A DNA stretch of 64,000 nucleotides, taken from assembly GCF_038024035.1 (NCBI RefSeq), contig NZ_CP150664.1, positions 1,364,001 to 1,428,000 on the forward strand. Reading direction: 5' to 3'. How positions within the stretch are numbered: position 1 is the first letter of the stretch; every line of letters begins with the position of its first letter. Of this stretch, positions 8,975-18,491 are shown piece by piece. Source of the DNA: Polaribacter pacificus (lineage in GTDB: Bacteria; Bacteroidota; Bacteroidia; Flavobacteriales; Flavobacteriaceae). Under the pieces are notes generated by a model. It worked only from the letters and a program-made list of their open reading frames with translations, did no database searches and was not told where the DNA came from. The translations under genes were made by a program, and so were the position numbers.

Positions 8975-9742
8975 TTAGCTTTTTAAAAAATTTTGAACTG
9001 CGGCTACAAAATCTTTAGGGTTTTCTGCATGTAACCAGTGTCCTGCATTGGCTATTACCACAATCTTTGCATTTGGAAAATGCGCGTAGATAATTGGTTC
9101 TTCATTTGCAGAGATATACCCTGAGTTCTCCCCTTTTAAGAATAGAGTATCCCCTTCAAAAATAGTAAATGACGGAAGGGCAACTCCAACCTCATCATTG
9201 TTTTCTGTTAAAGAACTCAAGTTAAAACGAAACGCCAATTGCCCTTTTTCTTTCCAGTAAACATTCTTTAGTAAGAATTGTCGAACGCCTACTTCTGGTA
9301 TAAGAGTCGCTAACTGCTCATCAACTAGTTTGCGAGAATTATGAATTGTAAAATCTATAGAATTTAGTGCTTTTAAAATATCGTGGTGGTGTGGCGGATA
9401 CATTCTAGGTGAAATATCTGCCACGAGTAATTTTTGTACTAACTGAGGATACTCTACTGCAAACAGCATGGCTGTTTTACCCCCCATAGAGTGCCCTAAA
9501 AGCACAAAACTCTCTAATTTATGGTATTGGACATAGGCATACAAATCTGCAACCATCAACTCATAATCAAAATCATCTGAATGAAAACTTCTACCGTGAT
9601 TTCGCTGATCAATCAAATGTACTTGATGAGTATCTGTAAAATGACCCGCAATTGATTTCCAATTATCTCCAGAGCCAAAATATCCGTGTAAGATTAAAAA
9701 CGGAGTTCCTTTTCCTTCAATTTTTGAGTGCAATATTCCCAT
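8975..9742 (-). CDS. Alpha/beta hydrolase (YbfF-like esterase)
   Basis: The 255-residue product has the alpha/beta-hydrolase pattern: oxyanion-hole motif LHGYFGSGDNW, DQRNHGRS, nucleophile Ser85 in GHSMGG, and catalytic His in NAGHWLHAENP near the C-terminus. This subgroup includes acyl-CoA or ester hydrolases such as YbfF; the physiological substrate is unknown. It is 21 bases after pdxJ on the same strand, so the two genes are likely co-transcribed, and it converges with the VIT gene. Confidence 0.88.
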   Translation of the reverse strand: MGILHSKIEGKGTPFLILHGYFGSGDNWKSIAGHFTDTHQVHLIDQRNHGRSFHSDDFDYELMVADLYAYVQYHKLESFVLLGHSMGGKTAMLFAVEYPQLVQKLLVADISPRMYPPHHHDILKALNSIDFTIHNSRKLVDEQLATLIPEVGVRQFLLKNVYWKEKGQLAFRFNLSSLTENNDEVGVALPSFTIFEGDTLFLKGENSGYISANEEPIIYAHFPNAKIVVIANAGHWLHAENPKDFVAAVQNFLKS

Positions 9743-9763
9743 TATTTTGTCTTCTAAACAGTT

Positions 9764-10477
9764 TTATTTTAAACGATGCAAATACATGTTTACCACATTT
9801 TCTAAACCCAGGTATAAGGATTCTGATATGAGAGCATGACCAATCGATACTTCTGCCAAATAAGGAATGCTTTCTTTAAAAAAGGCAATGTTATCTAAAC
9901 TTAAATCATGACCCGCGTTAATCCCTAAGCCTAACTCATGTGCTAAAATTGCCGCTTTTGTATATGGAACAACAGCTTTTTTATTTCCTTTTCCAAACTC
10001 AGTCGCAAAAGCCTCTGTATACAACTCTATCCGATCAGCTCCTGTTTTAGCAGCAGCTTCTATCAAAGAAAGATCCGTATCAATAAAAACTGAGGTACGA
10101 ATGCCGTTCAATTTAAATTCTTGAATCATTTCTGATAAATATGTTTGGTGTGTGATGGTATCCCAACCAGCATTAGAGGTTAAGGTTTCTACGCTATCAG
10201 GAACCAAAGTCACTTGGGTAGGTTTAATAGCCAACACAAGATCCATAAATTCTGGAATTGGGTTTCCTTCTATATTGTACTCCGTCCTAACAATCTCTTT
10301 TAAATCATAAGCGTCTTGATAACGAATATGCCTTTGATCTGGTCTTGGATGAATGGTGATTCCTTGAGCTCCAAAATCTTCGATATCGGTAGCTACTTTT
10401 AATAAATTTGGCACATTACCCCCTCTTGAGTTCCTTAAGGTTGCAATTTTATTTACATTTACACTTAACTTTGTCAT
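9764..10477 (-). CDS. pdxJ: Pyridoxine 5'-phosphate synthase PdxJ
   Basis: PdxJ condenses 3-amino-1-hydroxyacetone phosphate with deoxyxylulose 5-phosphate in the DXP-dependent vitamin B6 pathway. The 237-residue product has the standard length and TIM-barrel motifs: [40 protein letters not shown], and [11 protein letters not shown] with [10 protein letters not shown] at the end. It starts at an ATG that directly gives the conserved [10 protein letters not shown]. The hydrolase gene follows closely. Confidence 0.97.
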   Translation of the reverse strand: MTKLSVNVNKIATLRNSRGGNVPNLLKVATDIEDFGAQGITIHPRPDQRHIRYQDAYDLKEIVRTEYNIEGNPIPEFMDLVLAIKPTQVTLVPDSVETLTSNAGWDTITHQTYLSEMIQEFKLNGIRTSVFIDTDLSLIEAAAKTGADRIELYTEAFATEFGKGNKKAVVPYTKAAILAHELGLGINAGHDLSLDNIAFFKESIPYLAEVSIGHALISESLYLGLENVVNMYLHRLK

Positions 10478-10549
10478 CTTATAAAACTAAAAGACAAAAG
10501 TACTCAATTCAATAAAATTATTCATGCTTTTAGTTTATATTCGTACGAT

Positions 10550-11206
10550 ATGAACATTTCAGAATACATCTTAAAAGATTTCAAACCGCTAACCTTACAA
10601 TGCACTGTAGAACAAGCACAACATCTGTGTGAAGATCTACCAATTACCCACATTCCTATTGTAGAGCAAGACCGTCTAATTGGTTGTTTTGCGCAAAGCG
10701 ATATTCAATCTATAGAAAACAGAAAGCAAACACTCTCTGAAGTAAGAGATCTATTTTACTATTTTGCAATCGACAGCAGTGCATCAATCTTAGAATTGCT
10801 CAAGATTTTTGCAGACAATGATGCCAATATTATCCCTGTACTTGAAGAGCAAACATATCAGGGCTATTATGAACTAAGCGACATCTTAGACGTATTTGCA
10901 TCAAGCCCTTTTTTGGCAACTGATGGTTTTGACTTAGTAGTACAAAAAAACAACAAAGAACTCATGATGAGTGAGATATCTCAAATAGTAGAAGCCAATA
11001 ACGCGCTACTTTTGGGTTGTTTTATCTCTAAAAAAGATGTAGACAACACGCAGGTGACAATGAAAATTTCATCCCAAGAAATAAATGAAATTATTCAAAC
11101 TTTTAGACGTTATAACTATACGGTAGTTACCAAACACAAAGACGACAGCTATTTAGAAGAGCTAAAAAACAGAGCAGATTATCTACAAAAATACCTAAAC
11201 ACCTAA
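10550..11206 (+). CDS. CBS-domain protein
   Basis: The 218-residue product carries an N-terminal CBS pair (about residues 1-125), with strand-helix repeats around ITHIPIVEQDRLIGCF and ANIIPVLEEQTYQGYYEL, and a C-terminal ferredoxin-like or ACT-like region (residues 130-215). CBS pairs bind adenosyl ligands and act as sensors. The gene ends three bases before nadK and is probably in one operon with it, so a regulatory link to NAD or nucleotide status is possible but inferred only from position. Confidence 0.8.
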   Translation: MNISEYILKDFKPLTLQCTVEQAQHLCEDLPITHIPIVEQDRLIGCFAQSDIQSIENRKQTLSEVRDLFYYFAIDSSASILELLKIFADNDANIIPVLEEQTYQGYYELSDILDVFASSPFLATDGFDLVVQKNNKELMMSEISQIVEANNALLLGCFISKKDVDNTQVTMKISSQEINEIIQTFRRYNYTVVTKHKDDSYLEELKNRADYLQKYLNT

Positions 11207-11209
11207 GCC

Positions 11210-12109
11210 ATGAAAAAAGTAGCTATTTATGGACAATCGTATAATACCAATGCGAAAAAAGAAGTATTGATTCTGCTTGAAGCTCTAAGAAAAAAGGGTA
11301 TTGTGGTTTTTTTTGAGAAAAACTTTTACCAATTGTTTCACGACAAGAAAGCACTTCCTAAAAAGTACCCTACCTTTTCTCATTTTAATGATCTAAACGA
11401 TTCATTTGATTTGATGTTTACTATTGGAGGTGATGGAACAATTTTAAGAGCCGTTACTTATATAAGAGATTTAAACATTCCTATTTTAGGAATCAATACG
11501 GGTCGCTTGGGTTTTCTAGCAACCATTCCAAATGATGAAATTGAAACCGCAGTTGAACTACTCCTTGAACAAAAATACAGTATTCAAGAGCGAACATTAT
11601 TAAGCGTTGAGACTTCTCCAAAAACGGATGCTTTTTCAGACCTGTATTTTGCCTTAAATGAAGTAACTGTGGCACGTAAAAATACCACATCTATGATCGG
11701 AGTAAAAACCTATTTAAACGACGAGTACTTAACAAATTATTGGGCAGATGGTTTGATTATCGCTACGCCAACAGGCTCTACCGGATATTCTTTAAGTTGT
11801 AATGGACCTGTAGTACTACCGGACTCAAACAATGTTGTGATCACCCCTATAGCTCCACACAATCTAAATGCAAGACCCTTGATTATTTCTGATACCACTA
11901 AAATAAAATTGGAAATTAGCGGAAGAGAAAATGATTTTTTAATGAGTTTGGACTCTCGGATTGCATCGGTCACTCAAGACACTATCATACACATAGAAAA
12001 AGCAGCTTTTACTATCAAAAGTGTGTTGTTAGAAAATCAATCCTTTTTAAAAACCCTTCGGACAAAATTACTGTGGGGAGAAGACACCAGAAACAAATCT
12101 GAACTCTGA
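11210..12109 (+). CDS. nadK: NAD kinase
   Basis: NAD kinase phosphorylates NAD to NADP. The 299-residue product shows the catalytic GGDGT motif (residues 73-77), the following NTGRLGFLA segment, NEVTVAR and the ADGLIIATPTGSTGYS signature characteristic of the family. It begins right after the CBS gene. The C-terminus (KLLWGEDTRNK) matches bacterial family members. A 105-base gap with a promoter-like element separates it from the next gene. Confidence 0.97.
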   Translation: MKKVAIYGQSYNTNAKKEVLILLEALRKKGIVVFFEKNFYQLFHDKKALPKKYPTFSHFNDLNDSFDLMFTIGGDGTILRAVTYIRDLNIPILGINTGRLGFLATIPNDEIETAVELLLEQKYSIQERTLLSVETSPKTDAFSDLYFALNEVTVARKNTTSMIGVKTYLNDEYLTNYWADGLIIATPTGSTGYSLSCNGPVVLPDSNNVVITPIAPHNLNARPLIISDTTKIKLEISGRENDFLMSLDSRIASVTQDTIIHIEKAAFTIKSVLLENQSFLKTLRTKLLWGEDTRNKSEL

Positions 12110-12190
12110 TTTGAACCCACAACAAAGCAGTAAAATTATTTTGAAACAAAAAAGACAAATTAATAACTTTATAAAGCGAATTGAATTCCC

Positions 12191-12198
12191 TATATTTG
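12191..12198 (+). promoter_or_regulatory. Bacteroidota -7 promoter element ahead of the DUF6089/uppS/bamA cluster
   Basis: TATATTTG matches TAnnTTTG exactly and lies 17 bases before the ATG at 12215, implying a short leader. It is the likely promoter of the envelope gene cluster. A -33 element is not clear. Confidence 0.5.
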
Positions 12199-12214
12199 CA
12201 CGCTATTTTTTAAG

Positions 12215-12892
12215 ATGAGAAAGCAATTTTTAATACTAGTATGTGTTTGTATTACAAGTATTTCTTGGTCTCAAGTGCATGAAATAGGAATGTCTTTTGG
12301 AGGCGTTAACTATATAGGTGATGTAGGAAAAACAACCTACTTATCACCAAATGCTTTTGGAGGAGGTATTTTTTACAAGTACAATCTCAATCCCCGAGTT
12401 GCTTTAAGAGGAGGAATCAGCTATTATTCAATAGAAGCTGATGATGCAGATGCAACAAATGGAATTAGAAAAAATAGAGGATATAGTTTTAATAATGCCA
12501 TCAATGAATTGGCAATTGGAGTTGAGTTTAATTTTTTTGAGTATAATATCGCTTCGACAACGAAGACATATACACCATACATCTTGTTAGAATTAGCAGG
12601 AATTATGTATAAAAGTCCTAAAACGGACTTAGGCAATGGACAATTTGCCTATCAAAATAAAAAAGCAATTTCAATTCCTTTTGGTATCGGATTTAAATCA
12701 AAACTAACCCAACGAATTGCACTAGCAATTGAATCAAAGGTTAGTTACACATTTAAAGACGATTTAGATTATACAAGTAAGGATTTTCCGTCACTTAATT
12801 TTGGCGGCAATTCAAATGATTGGTACGTATTTACAGGGATATCACTTGTATACACCTTTGGAAGACCAGCGTGTTTTGCAGAATTTAGATAA
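12215..12892 (+). CDS. DUF6089-type outer-membrane beta-barrel protein
   Basis: The 225-residue product starts with a signal peptide (FLILVCVCITSISWSQ, cleavage after Ser-Trp-Ser-Gln). The mature part alternates hydrophobic and polar residues, with GGVNYIGDVG and SFGGxN-like turns, expected of a small outer-membrane barrel; it fits the DUF6089 family that precedes uppS-bamA in Flavobacteriia. It ends four bases before the uppS start codon, so it is translated from the same message. It may assist outer-membrane assembly, inferred from position. Confidence 0.75.
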   Translation: MRKQFLILVCVCITSISWSQVHEIGMSFGGVNYIGDVGKTTYLSPNAFGGGIFYKYNLNPRVALRGGISYYSIEADDADATNGIRKNRGYSFNNAINELAIGVEFNFFEYNIASTTKTYTPYILLELAGIMYKSPKTDLGNGQFAYQNKKAISIPFGIGFKSKLTQRIALAIESKVSYTFKDDLDYTSKDFPSLNFGGNSNDWYVFTGISLVYTFGRPACFAEFR

Positions 12893-12896
12893 AAAA

Positions 12897-13649
12897 ATGA
12901 ATAAGATACTTAATATCAATTTACAGAAAGTGCCTCAGCATGTGGCCATCATTATGGATGGTAATGGGCGATGGGCAAAAGGTAAAGGGATGGAAAGGGT
13001 TTTTGGACATAGAAATGCACTAACATCTATTAGAGAATCCGTAGAGGCAGCTTCTGATATTGGTGTAAAAGCGGTTACTCTGTATACTTTTTCTACAGAA
13101 AACTGGAATAGACCCAAATACGAAGTAAATGCTTTAATGAGTTTACTGGTAAGCGCATTAAAAAATGAGTTACCAAATTTCCACAAAGACAATGTAAAAA
13201 TTGGAGCCATCGGAGACATCAGTAACTTACCGAAGAAAGCACAAAAAATCTTAGCAACTGTTATTGAAGAAACAAAAAACAATTCAAAAATCACTTTGAC
13301 TTTTGCTTTGAATTATGGTTCTCGAGAAGAAATTGTTAATACTATCAAAAACATATCTAAAAAAGTTGTTAATAACGAACTTCAAATAGAAGAAATTGAC
13401 GAAAAAGTTATTAATAACCATTTATATACATTTAATTTGCCCGAAGTAGATTTAATGATACGTACAAGTGGAGAACAACGAATCAGTAATTTCTTACTTT
13501 GGCAAATGGCTTATGCAGAATTGTACTTTACAGATGTGTTATGGCCAGACTTTAGGAAAAATGACTTTTTTGACGCAATAATAGAATATCAACATAGAGA
13601 ACGACGCTTTGGTAAAACTAGCGAACAAATTGAAACACCCAATGAGTAA
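12897..13649 (+). CDS. uppS: Isoprenyl transferase (undecaprenyl diphosphate synthase)
   Basis: The enzyme makes undecaprenyl diphosphate, the lipid carrier for peptidoglycan and glycan synthesis. With the start at 12897 the product has 250 residues, matching the family; an earlier ATG at 12801 would overlap the upstream gene by 92 bases and add an unrelated extension. Visible motifs are HVAIIMDGNGRWAKG with the Mg-binding Asp21, GHRNAL, TLYTFSTENW, and the C-terminal RTSGEQRISNFLLWQMAYAE block. It overlaps bamA by eight bases. Confidence 0.97.
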   Translation: MNKILNINLQKVPQHVAIIMDGNGRWAKGKGMERVFGHRNALTSIRESVEAASDIGVKAVTLYTFSTENWNRPKYEVNALMSLLVSALKNELPNFHKDNVKIGAIGDISNLPKKAQKILATVIEETKNNSKITLTFALNYGSREEIVNTIKNISKKVVNNELQIEEIDEKVINNHLYTFNLPEVDLMIRTSGEQRISNFLLWQMAYAELYFTDVLWPDFRKNDFFDAIIEYQHRERRFGKTSEQIETPNE

Positions 13650-16191
13650 ACATACTATCTCAATACTAATTTTTATCATCTGTTTTTCAACAACACAAGC
13701 ACGAGCACAAGATGCGACTGCCGTTAAAAAAACAACAAATCTTGCTCTAAAAGACACTATTCTTACGCCACTAGCTTATGAAAGAGGTAAAGAATACACT
13801 TTAGGAGGTATTTCTGTTACTGGTTTAAAAATATTTAGCGAAGAAACAGTAATGCTATATACAGGTCTTAGAAAAGGTCAGTTGCTGAGACTTCCAGGAG
13901 ACAAGTTAACAAGTGCGATAAAAAAACTTTACGAAAGCAAGCAGTTTAGTGATGTAGATGTCTATCTGGCTAAGATTGACAACAACGTTATATACTTACA
14001 GTTTGATGTGGTGGAACTTCCAAAATTAAATGAGGTAACAATTTCTGGAGTTAAAAAGAGTAAAGCTAAAGAATTAAAAAAAGAAACTGAGCTAAAAAAA
14101 GGGGTGATGATTACCGACAACTTATTGGTGACCTCTAATAATTACTTCAAGAAAAAATATACCGATAAAGGTTTTTTAAAAGCGAAAGTAAATATAGATA
14201 GCAAAAAAGACACTAGTGACTTAAATGCTGTTAACCTATCTGTTTATATTGATAAAGGAAATAGAATAAAAATAAAGGACATTATTTTTAAAGGCAACAA
14301 AGCGCTTTCTTCAAAAAAACTTAGAAAAGCAATGAGCAATACCAAAGAGCGTTTCTTTGGTCGTTTTTGGAAAGCATCTAAATACATAGAAGATAGTTAC
14401 CGAGCAGATTTAGAGGCAATTATTGAAAAGTATAGTCGTATGGGATACCGAGATGCTCGAATTATCTCAGATAAAATGATATGGAATGAAGACAATACAA
14501 TTAATTTAGAAATTGTTATTGAAGAAGGAAGACAATATTACTTTAGTGATATTATTTATGTAGGAAACAAAACCTATCCAAGTGAAGCTTTAAACAGAAT
14601 CTTAAAAATTGGAAAAGGAGACATTTACAATGGAGCTGTATTAAAAGAGCGCGTAAGTGGTGATGGAACACCTACTTCTGATGATATTCAATCATTGTAC
14701 CACAATACAGGGTATTTATTCTCTAGAGTAAATGCTGTTGAAACCAAAGTAGAGAATGACTCTATAACCGTTGAAATTCGTATCCATGAAGATGAGCAGG
14801 CAACTATAAAAAATGTTACTGTTTACGGAAATGATAAAACAAACGATCATGTAATTTATCGTGAACTACGTATCAAGCCAGGTGATTTGTTTAGTCGTTC
14901 TGCAATTCTTAGATCGATTAGAGAAATTGGACAATTAGGATTTTTTGACGCACAAATAGCTCCAGACATTAAACCAGATTGGCAAAACAAAACTGCAGAT
15001 ATCGACTTCCCGTTACTAGAAAAAGGAGGTAGTCAAATTGAGCTACAAGGTGGTTATGGTGGTGGTGCCTTTATTGGAACACTTGGACTGTCATTTAACA
15101 ACTTCTCTATTAAAAATATTTTCAAAAAAGATGCTTACAAACCGCTACCAACTGGTGACGGACAGGCCTTGTCTCTTCGTTTACAAGCAAGTAGAACCTA
15201 TAGCACGTATAGTTTTTCATTTACAGAACCTTGGTTAGGAGGAAAAAAGCCACAGTCATTGTCTTTTTCAATTTACAACTCTAATCAATATCAGTATGAT
15301 TACACAACAGGTGTTATTGATAGAGATCAAAATTTAAAAATTATTGGAGCCTCTGTTGGTTTAGGAAAGCGTTTACAATGGCCTGATGATTATTTTATGC
15401 TATCTCAGCAATTGAGTTATCAAAGTTTTAATTTAAATAATTATGGATTTAGAGTAGGTTCAGAATTTTTGGATAATGGAAGCTTAAACAATCTTTCATA
15501 TGGAATCACCTTAAGTAGAAACTCTTCTGGTCCAACTCCAATTTTCCCAACATCTGGATCAGATTTTAGCGTAGGTCTTAAATTAACGTTTCCATATTCA
15601 TTGTTTAACAATAAAGACTATTCTAGTTTAGAACTAGCTGAAAAATACAAATGGATGGAGTACTACAAGATTTCTGCAAAAGGAAAATGGTATACCCCAT
15701 TTACAGAAAAACTGGTATTAATGACTAGTGCAGAAGGTGGTTACTTAGGTAGTTATAACAGTGAAGTTGGAGCAACACCTTTTGAGCGTTATTTTGTTGG
15801 AGGTGATGGATTAGCTGCCTATCAATTAGATGGTAGAGAAACGATAGGATTAAGAGGATACGAAAACAATAGACTTTCATCAACAGAAGGTGGTACTATT
15901 TATAATAAGTTTCAATTAGAGCTGCGTTATTCTATCACAGATAAGCCAACAGCATCTATTTATACCTTAGGGTTTATTGAAGCAGGTAATTCTTATGACA
16001 ATTTTAGCGAGTATAATCCGTTTCAATTAAAAAGATCAGCAGGTTTAGGTATTCGTATTTTTATGCCAGCATTTGGTTTGTTAGGAATTGATTTTGCACA
16101 TGGATTTGATTCATTGCCATTATACAACAACAGTCCAACGGCACCAAAATCAGGATGGCAAACACACTTTATAATTGGAAGACAATTCTAA
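13642..16191 (+). CDS. bamA: Outer membrane protein assembly factor BamA
   Basis: BamA inserts beta-barrel proteins into the outer membrane. The start at 13642 (MSKHTISILIFIICF) gives 849 residues with a signal peptide ending near QARAQ. Five POTRA-like repeats follow (about residues 55-470), for example ISVTGLKIFSEETV and VTVYGNDKTNDHVIYRELRI. The C-terminal 400 residues form the surface-antigen barrel with the conserved FVGGDGL and LRGYENNRLS segment (the VRGF/Y-like loop) and end in the aromatic residue Phe (IIGRQF), as expected for BAM recognition. It overlaps uppS and is followed by two Skp-like chaperone genes. Confidence 0.97.
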   Translation: MSKHTISILIFIICFSTTQARAQDATAVKKTTNLALKDTILTPLAYERGKEYTLGGISVTGLKIFSEETVMLYTGLRKGQLLRLPGDKLTSAIKKLYESKQFSDVDVYLAKIDNNVIYLQFDVVELPKLNEVTISGVKKSKAKELKKETELKKGVMITDNLLVTSNNYFKKKYTDKGFLKAKVNIDSKKDTSDLNAVNLSVYIDKGNRIKIKDIIFKGNKALSSKKLRKAMSNTKERFFGRFWKASKYIEDSYRADLEAIIEKYSRMGYRDARIISDKMIWNEDNTINLEIVIEEGRQYYFSDIIYVGNKTYPSEALNRILKIGKGDIYNGAVLKERVSGDGTPTSDDIQSLYHNTGYLFSRVNAVETKVENDSITVEIRIHEDEQATIKNVTVYGNDKTNDHVIYRELRIKPGDLFSRSAILRSIREIGQLGFFDAQIAPDIKPDWQNKTADIDFPLLEKGGSQIELQGGYGGGAFIGTLGLSFNNFSIKNIFKKDAYKPLPTGDGQALSLRLQASRTYSTYSFSFTEPWLGGKKPQSLSFSIYNSNQYQYDYTTGVIDRDQNLKIIGASVGLGKRLQWPDDYFMLSQQLSYQSFNLNNYGFRVGSEFLDNGSLNNLSYGITLSRNSSGPTPIFPTSGSDFSVGLKLTFPYSLFNNKDYSSLELAEKYKWMEYYKISAKGKWYTPFTEKLVLMTSAEGGYLGSYNSEVGATPFERYFVGGDGLAAYQLDGRETIGLRGYENNRLSSTEGGTIYNKFQLELRYSITDKPTASIYTLGFIEAGNSYDNFSEYNPFQLKRSAGLGIRIFMPAFGLLGIDFAHGFDSLPLYNNSPTAPKSGWQTHFIIGRQF

Positions 16192-16224
16192 TTATAACAG
16201 AATTTTAACTTGTATGATTTTTTT

Positions 16225-16241
16225 TTGGCACGATTTTTCTA
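16225..16241 (+). promoter_or_regulatory. Possible sigma-54 (-24/-12) promoter before the OmpH genes
   Basis: TTGGCACG at 16225-16232 is a perfect -24 element. The -12 position, ten bases after the GG, reads TTCTA rather than TTGCA, so the match is partial. It lies 18 bases before the first OmpH-like gene, in the 67-base gap after bamA. It could give these chaperones a separate promoter. Confidence 0.35.
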
Positions 16242-16258
16242 ACTAAGAAACAAGAAGC

Positions 16259-17014
16259 ATGAAAAAAATAACATACAGTATCATTTTACTATTAAGTATT
16301 CAATACGCAATAGGACAAAAAGCACAAACTTTTGCCTATATCGATACGGATTATATCTTAGAAAATGTACCAGAGTATAAAAAAGCGCAAGATCTGATTA
16401 ATGTTAAGGCAGAAGAATGGAAAGCAAATCTTAACAAGCAAAGTAGGTTCATTGAAGTATTAAAATCTGATTTGGTTACAGAAAAAGCAATCTTAACCAA
16501 AGACATCATTAGCGATAAAGAGCAAGAAATTACGATTAAGCAAGAAGAGCTCTCTAGACTCGAAGCTTTGTATTTTGGACCAGATGGTGAATTGTTTGAG
16601 TTGAGAAAACAATTGGTAAACCCCATTCAGGACTTAATCTACAATGCGGTTCAGGATATCTCAAAAAAGAGGAAGTACGATTTTGTATTTGATAAATCTA
16701 GTGATCTAGTCATGTTATATTTCAATAAAAAATACGATATTAGCGAACTCGTTTTAGCTACAATCATTAAAAGCAAAAAAATAGCAGAGGTTGCTGAAAA
16801 AACAAATGCTAAAAAGCTAGAGATGGAAGCTAATAAGGAAGCTATCAAAAAAGCGAGACAAGAGCTAATAGACAAACAGAATAAAATCATTCAAGCTAAA
16901 AAAGAAGCTCGACTGAAAGAAATAGAAGATAAAAAGAAAAAATTACTAGAAAAGAAGAATTCTGTAATAAAAGAAAAGGAAGTAGAGAAAACAAAAAGAA
17001 ATAATCAAAATTAA
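16259..17014 (+). CDS. OmpH/Skp-family periplasmic chaperone (long form)
   Basis: Skp-like proteins hold unfolded outer-membrane proteins in the periplasm. The 251-residue product has a signal peptide ending at IGQKAQT, the conserved start FAYIDTDYILENVPEYKKAQ, a long coiled-coil arm (residues 45-120) and the returning strand KRKYDFVFDKSSDLVMLY. A Lys/Glu-rich helical tail of about 75 residues (residues 175-251) extends beyond the usual Skp length. The second, shorter OmpH gene starts ten bases downstream, so both probably serve BamA encoded just upstream. Confidence 0.92.
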   Translation: MKKITYSIILLLSIQYAIGQKAQTFAYIDTDYILENVPEYKKAQDLINVKAEEWKANLNKQSRFIEVLKSDLVTEKAILTKDIISDKEQEITIKQEELSRLEALYFGPDGELFELRKQLVNPIQDLIYNAVQDISKKRKYDFVFDKSSDLVMLYFNKKYDISELVLATIIKSKKIAEVAEKTNAKKLEMEANKEAIKKARQELIDKQNKIIQAKKEARLKEIEDKKKKLLEKKNSVIKEKEVEKTKRNNQN

Positions 17015-17024
17015 AACAAAAGAA

Positions 17025-17534
17025 ATGAAAAATTTTAAAACTTTACTATTAATCGCTGTATTGACGTTGGGAATGGGTGGTGTTGCAAATGCACAAAAAA
17101 TTGGGCATATAGACACAGACAAATTAATACAAAGTATGCCAGCGACTAAAGCTATGGAAGCTGAATTGCAAAAAACGCAAAAAACCTATAAAGATGAGAT
17201 AGAAGCTTTAGGGAAAAAATACGAAGCTAAACTTCAAAAGTACGGTTCAGAAGAAAAATCTCAAACTGCACAAACTAACGAGCAAAGAAAAGCAGAAGTA
17301 CAACAAGATGCTTTAAGAATTCAACAAGCTGAGCAGTTTGCAAATCAAGAAATGCAAAAAAAGTATGCAGAATTAATGAATCCTATCCTTGAAAAAGCTC
17401 AAAAAGCGATTAAAGATGTTGCTGCAGAGAAAGGATTGACTTATGTGTTTAATTCTTCTCCAGGAAAAGGACTTTTAGTTTTTGACAAAGGAATCGATAT
17501 TTACGACGCAGTAAAAGCTAAATTAGGATTTTAA
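17025..17534 (+). CDS. OmpH/Skp-family periplasmic chaperone
   Basis: The 169-residue product has the standard Skp layout: signal peptide ending at NAQ, KIGHIDTDKLIQSMP, a central coiled-coil hairpin (residues 45-130) rich in Lys, Glu and Gln, and the C-terminal strand KGLTYVFNSSPGKGLLVFDK. It is a paralogue of the gene just upstream without the long basic tail. Both follow bamA and are closed by a terminator at 17565-17593. Confidence 0.95.
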   Translation: MKNFKTLLLIAVLTLGMGGVANAQKIGHIDTDKLIQSMPATKAMEAELQKTQKTYKDEIEALGKKYEAKLQKYGSEEKSQTAQTNEQRKAEVQQDALRIQQAEQFANQEMQKKYAELMNPILEKAQKAIKDVAAEKGLTYVFNSSPGKGLLVFDKGIDIYDAVKAKLGF

Positions 17535-17564
17535 AACCCTTTAGTGTTACTCACATTCTTATAA

Positions 17565-17599
17565 AAAAATCCTACTTATCAAGTAGGATTTTTTATTTT
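17565..17599 (+). terminator. Terminator after the OmpH genes
   Basis: AAAAATCCTACTT (17565-17577) pairs with AAGTAGGATTTTT (17581-17593) around a three-base loop, followed by more T. It ends the bamA-ompH transcript, and its T-rich right flank overlaps the murI promoter element. Confidence 0.88.
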
Positions 17600-17601
17600 T
17601 G
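17594..17601 (+). promoter_or_regulatory. Bacteroidota -7 promoter element for murI
   Basis: TATTTTTG matches TAnnTTTG and ends only eight bases before the murI ATG at 17609, so the message would be leaderless or nearly so. The element sits in the T-run of the preceding terminator, so it could be a chance match. Confidence 0.4.
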
Positions 17602-17608
17602 TTTAACA

Positions 17609-18403
17609 ATGAAATCTACAGACCTAAGACCCATAGGGATTTTTGACTCTGGTATTGGAGGCACTTCTATTCTAAGAGAAGTACAACTTCTTTTACCACA
17701 GGAGGAAACAATCTATTTATCAGACAGTGCTAACGCACCCTATGGTCAAAAATCTGTAAAAGCAATTAATGAGCTTTCTATAAAAAACACAGCTTTTTTA
17801 TTAGAACAGAATTGCAAGCTTATCGTAGTAGCTTGCAATACAGCTACCACCAATGCCATTAAACATTTAAGGGCACAATATCCTATTCCTTTTATCGGTA
17901 TAGAGCCAGCAATTAAACCCGCTGCCTTAAAGAGCAGAAACAAACACATTGGTATTTTAGCTACAAAAGGCACTTTAAACAGCAGCCTATTTGCAACAAC
18001 AGCCAGCCAATTAGAAGAAGATATTATTATTATAGAGCAGATTGGCGAGGGATTAGTAGAACTAATAGAACATGGACAATTGCACTCAAAGCAGATGACA
18101 GCGCTACTAAAAAAACACCTTGCCCCTTTTCAAAAACATCAAGTAGATGAATTGGTTTTAGGTTGTACTCATTACCCTTACTTAATTCCTCAAATACAAG
18201 CCATTTTAGGGCCAAATGTGCACATTATTGACTCTGGCGCAGCAGTTGCCAAACAAACAAAAATGGTACTAGAACAGCACAAGCTTCTAAACACTAGTAA
18301 TACTCAAGCACAACACTGGGCCTACTCAAACAAAGATGCAGAATTACTAGAACAGTTTATAGCCAAAAAAACGACTACCCAAGTATCTTTTAAAAACTTT
18401 TGA
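17609..18403 (+). CDS. murI: Glutamate racemase
   Basis: MurI converts L-glutamate to D-glutamate for peptidoglycan. The 264-residue product carries the family signatures: PIGIFDSGIGGTSILREV at the N-terminus, SDSANAPYGQKS, the first catalytic Cys in VVACNTATTNA and the second Cys-His in LGCTHYPYL. Length is normal. It stands behind the envelope cluster but has its own promoter-like element. Confidence 0.97.
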   Translation: MKSTDLRPIGIFDSGIGGTSILREVQLLLPQEETIYLSDSANAPYGQKSVKAINELSIKNTAFLLEQNCKLIVVACNTATTNAIKHLRAQYPIPFIGIEPAIKPAALKSRNKHIGILATKGTLNSSLFATTASQLEEDIIIIEQIGEGLVELIEHGQLHSKQMTALLKKHLAPFQKHQVDELVLGCTHYPYLIPQIQAILGPNVHIIDSGAAVAKQTKMVLEQHKLLNTSNTQAQHWAYSNKDAELLEQFIAKKTTTQVSFKNF

Positions 18404-18491
18404 TAGACACTTTTTACAAAGCCCTATCCTTTAAAATATTATTTAAAAACTTTCATGTAAATCCGTACCTTGCTACTTTAAAACTTTTAAC

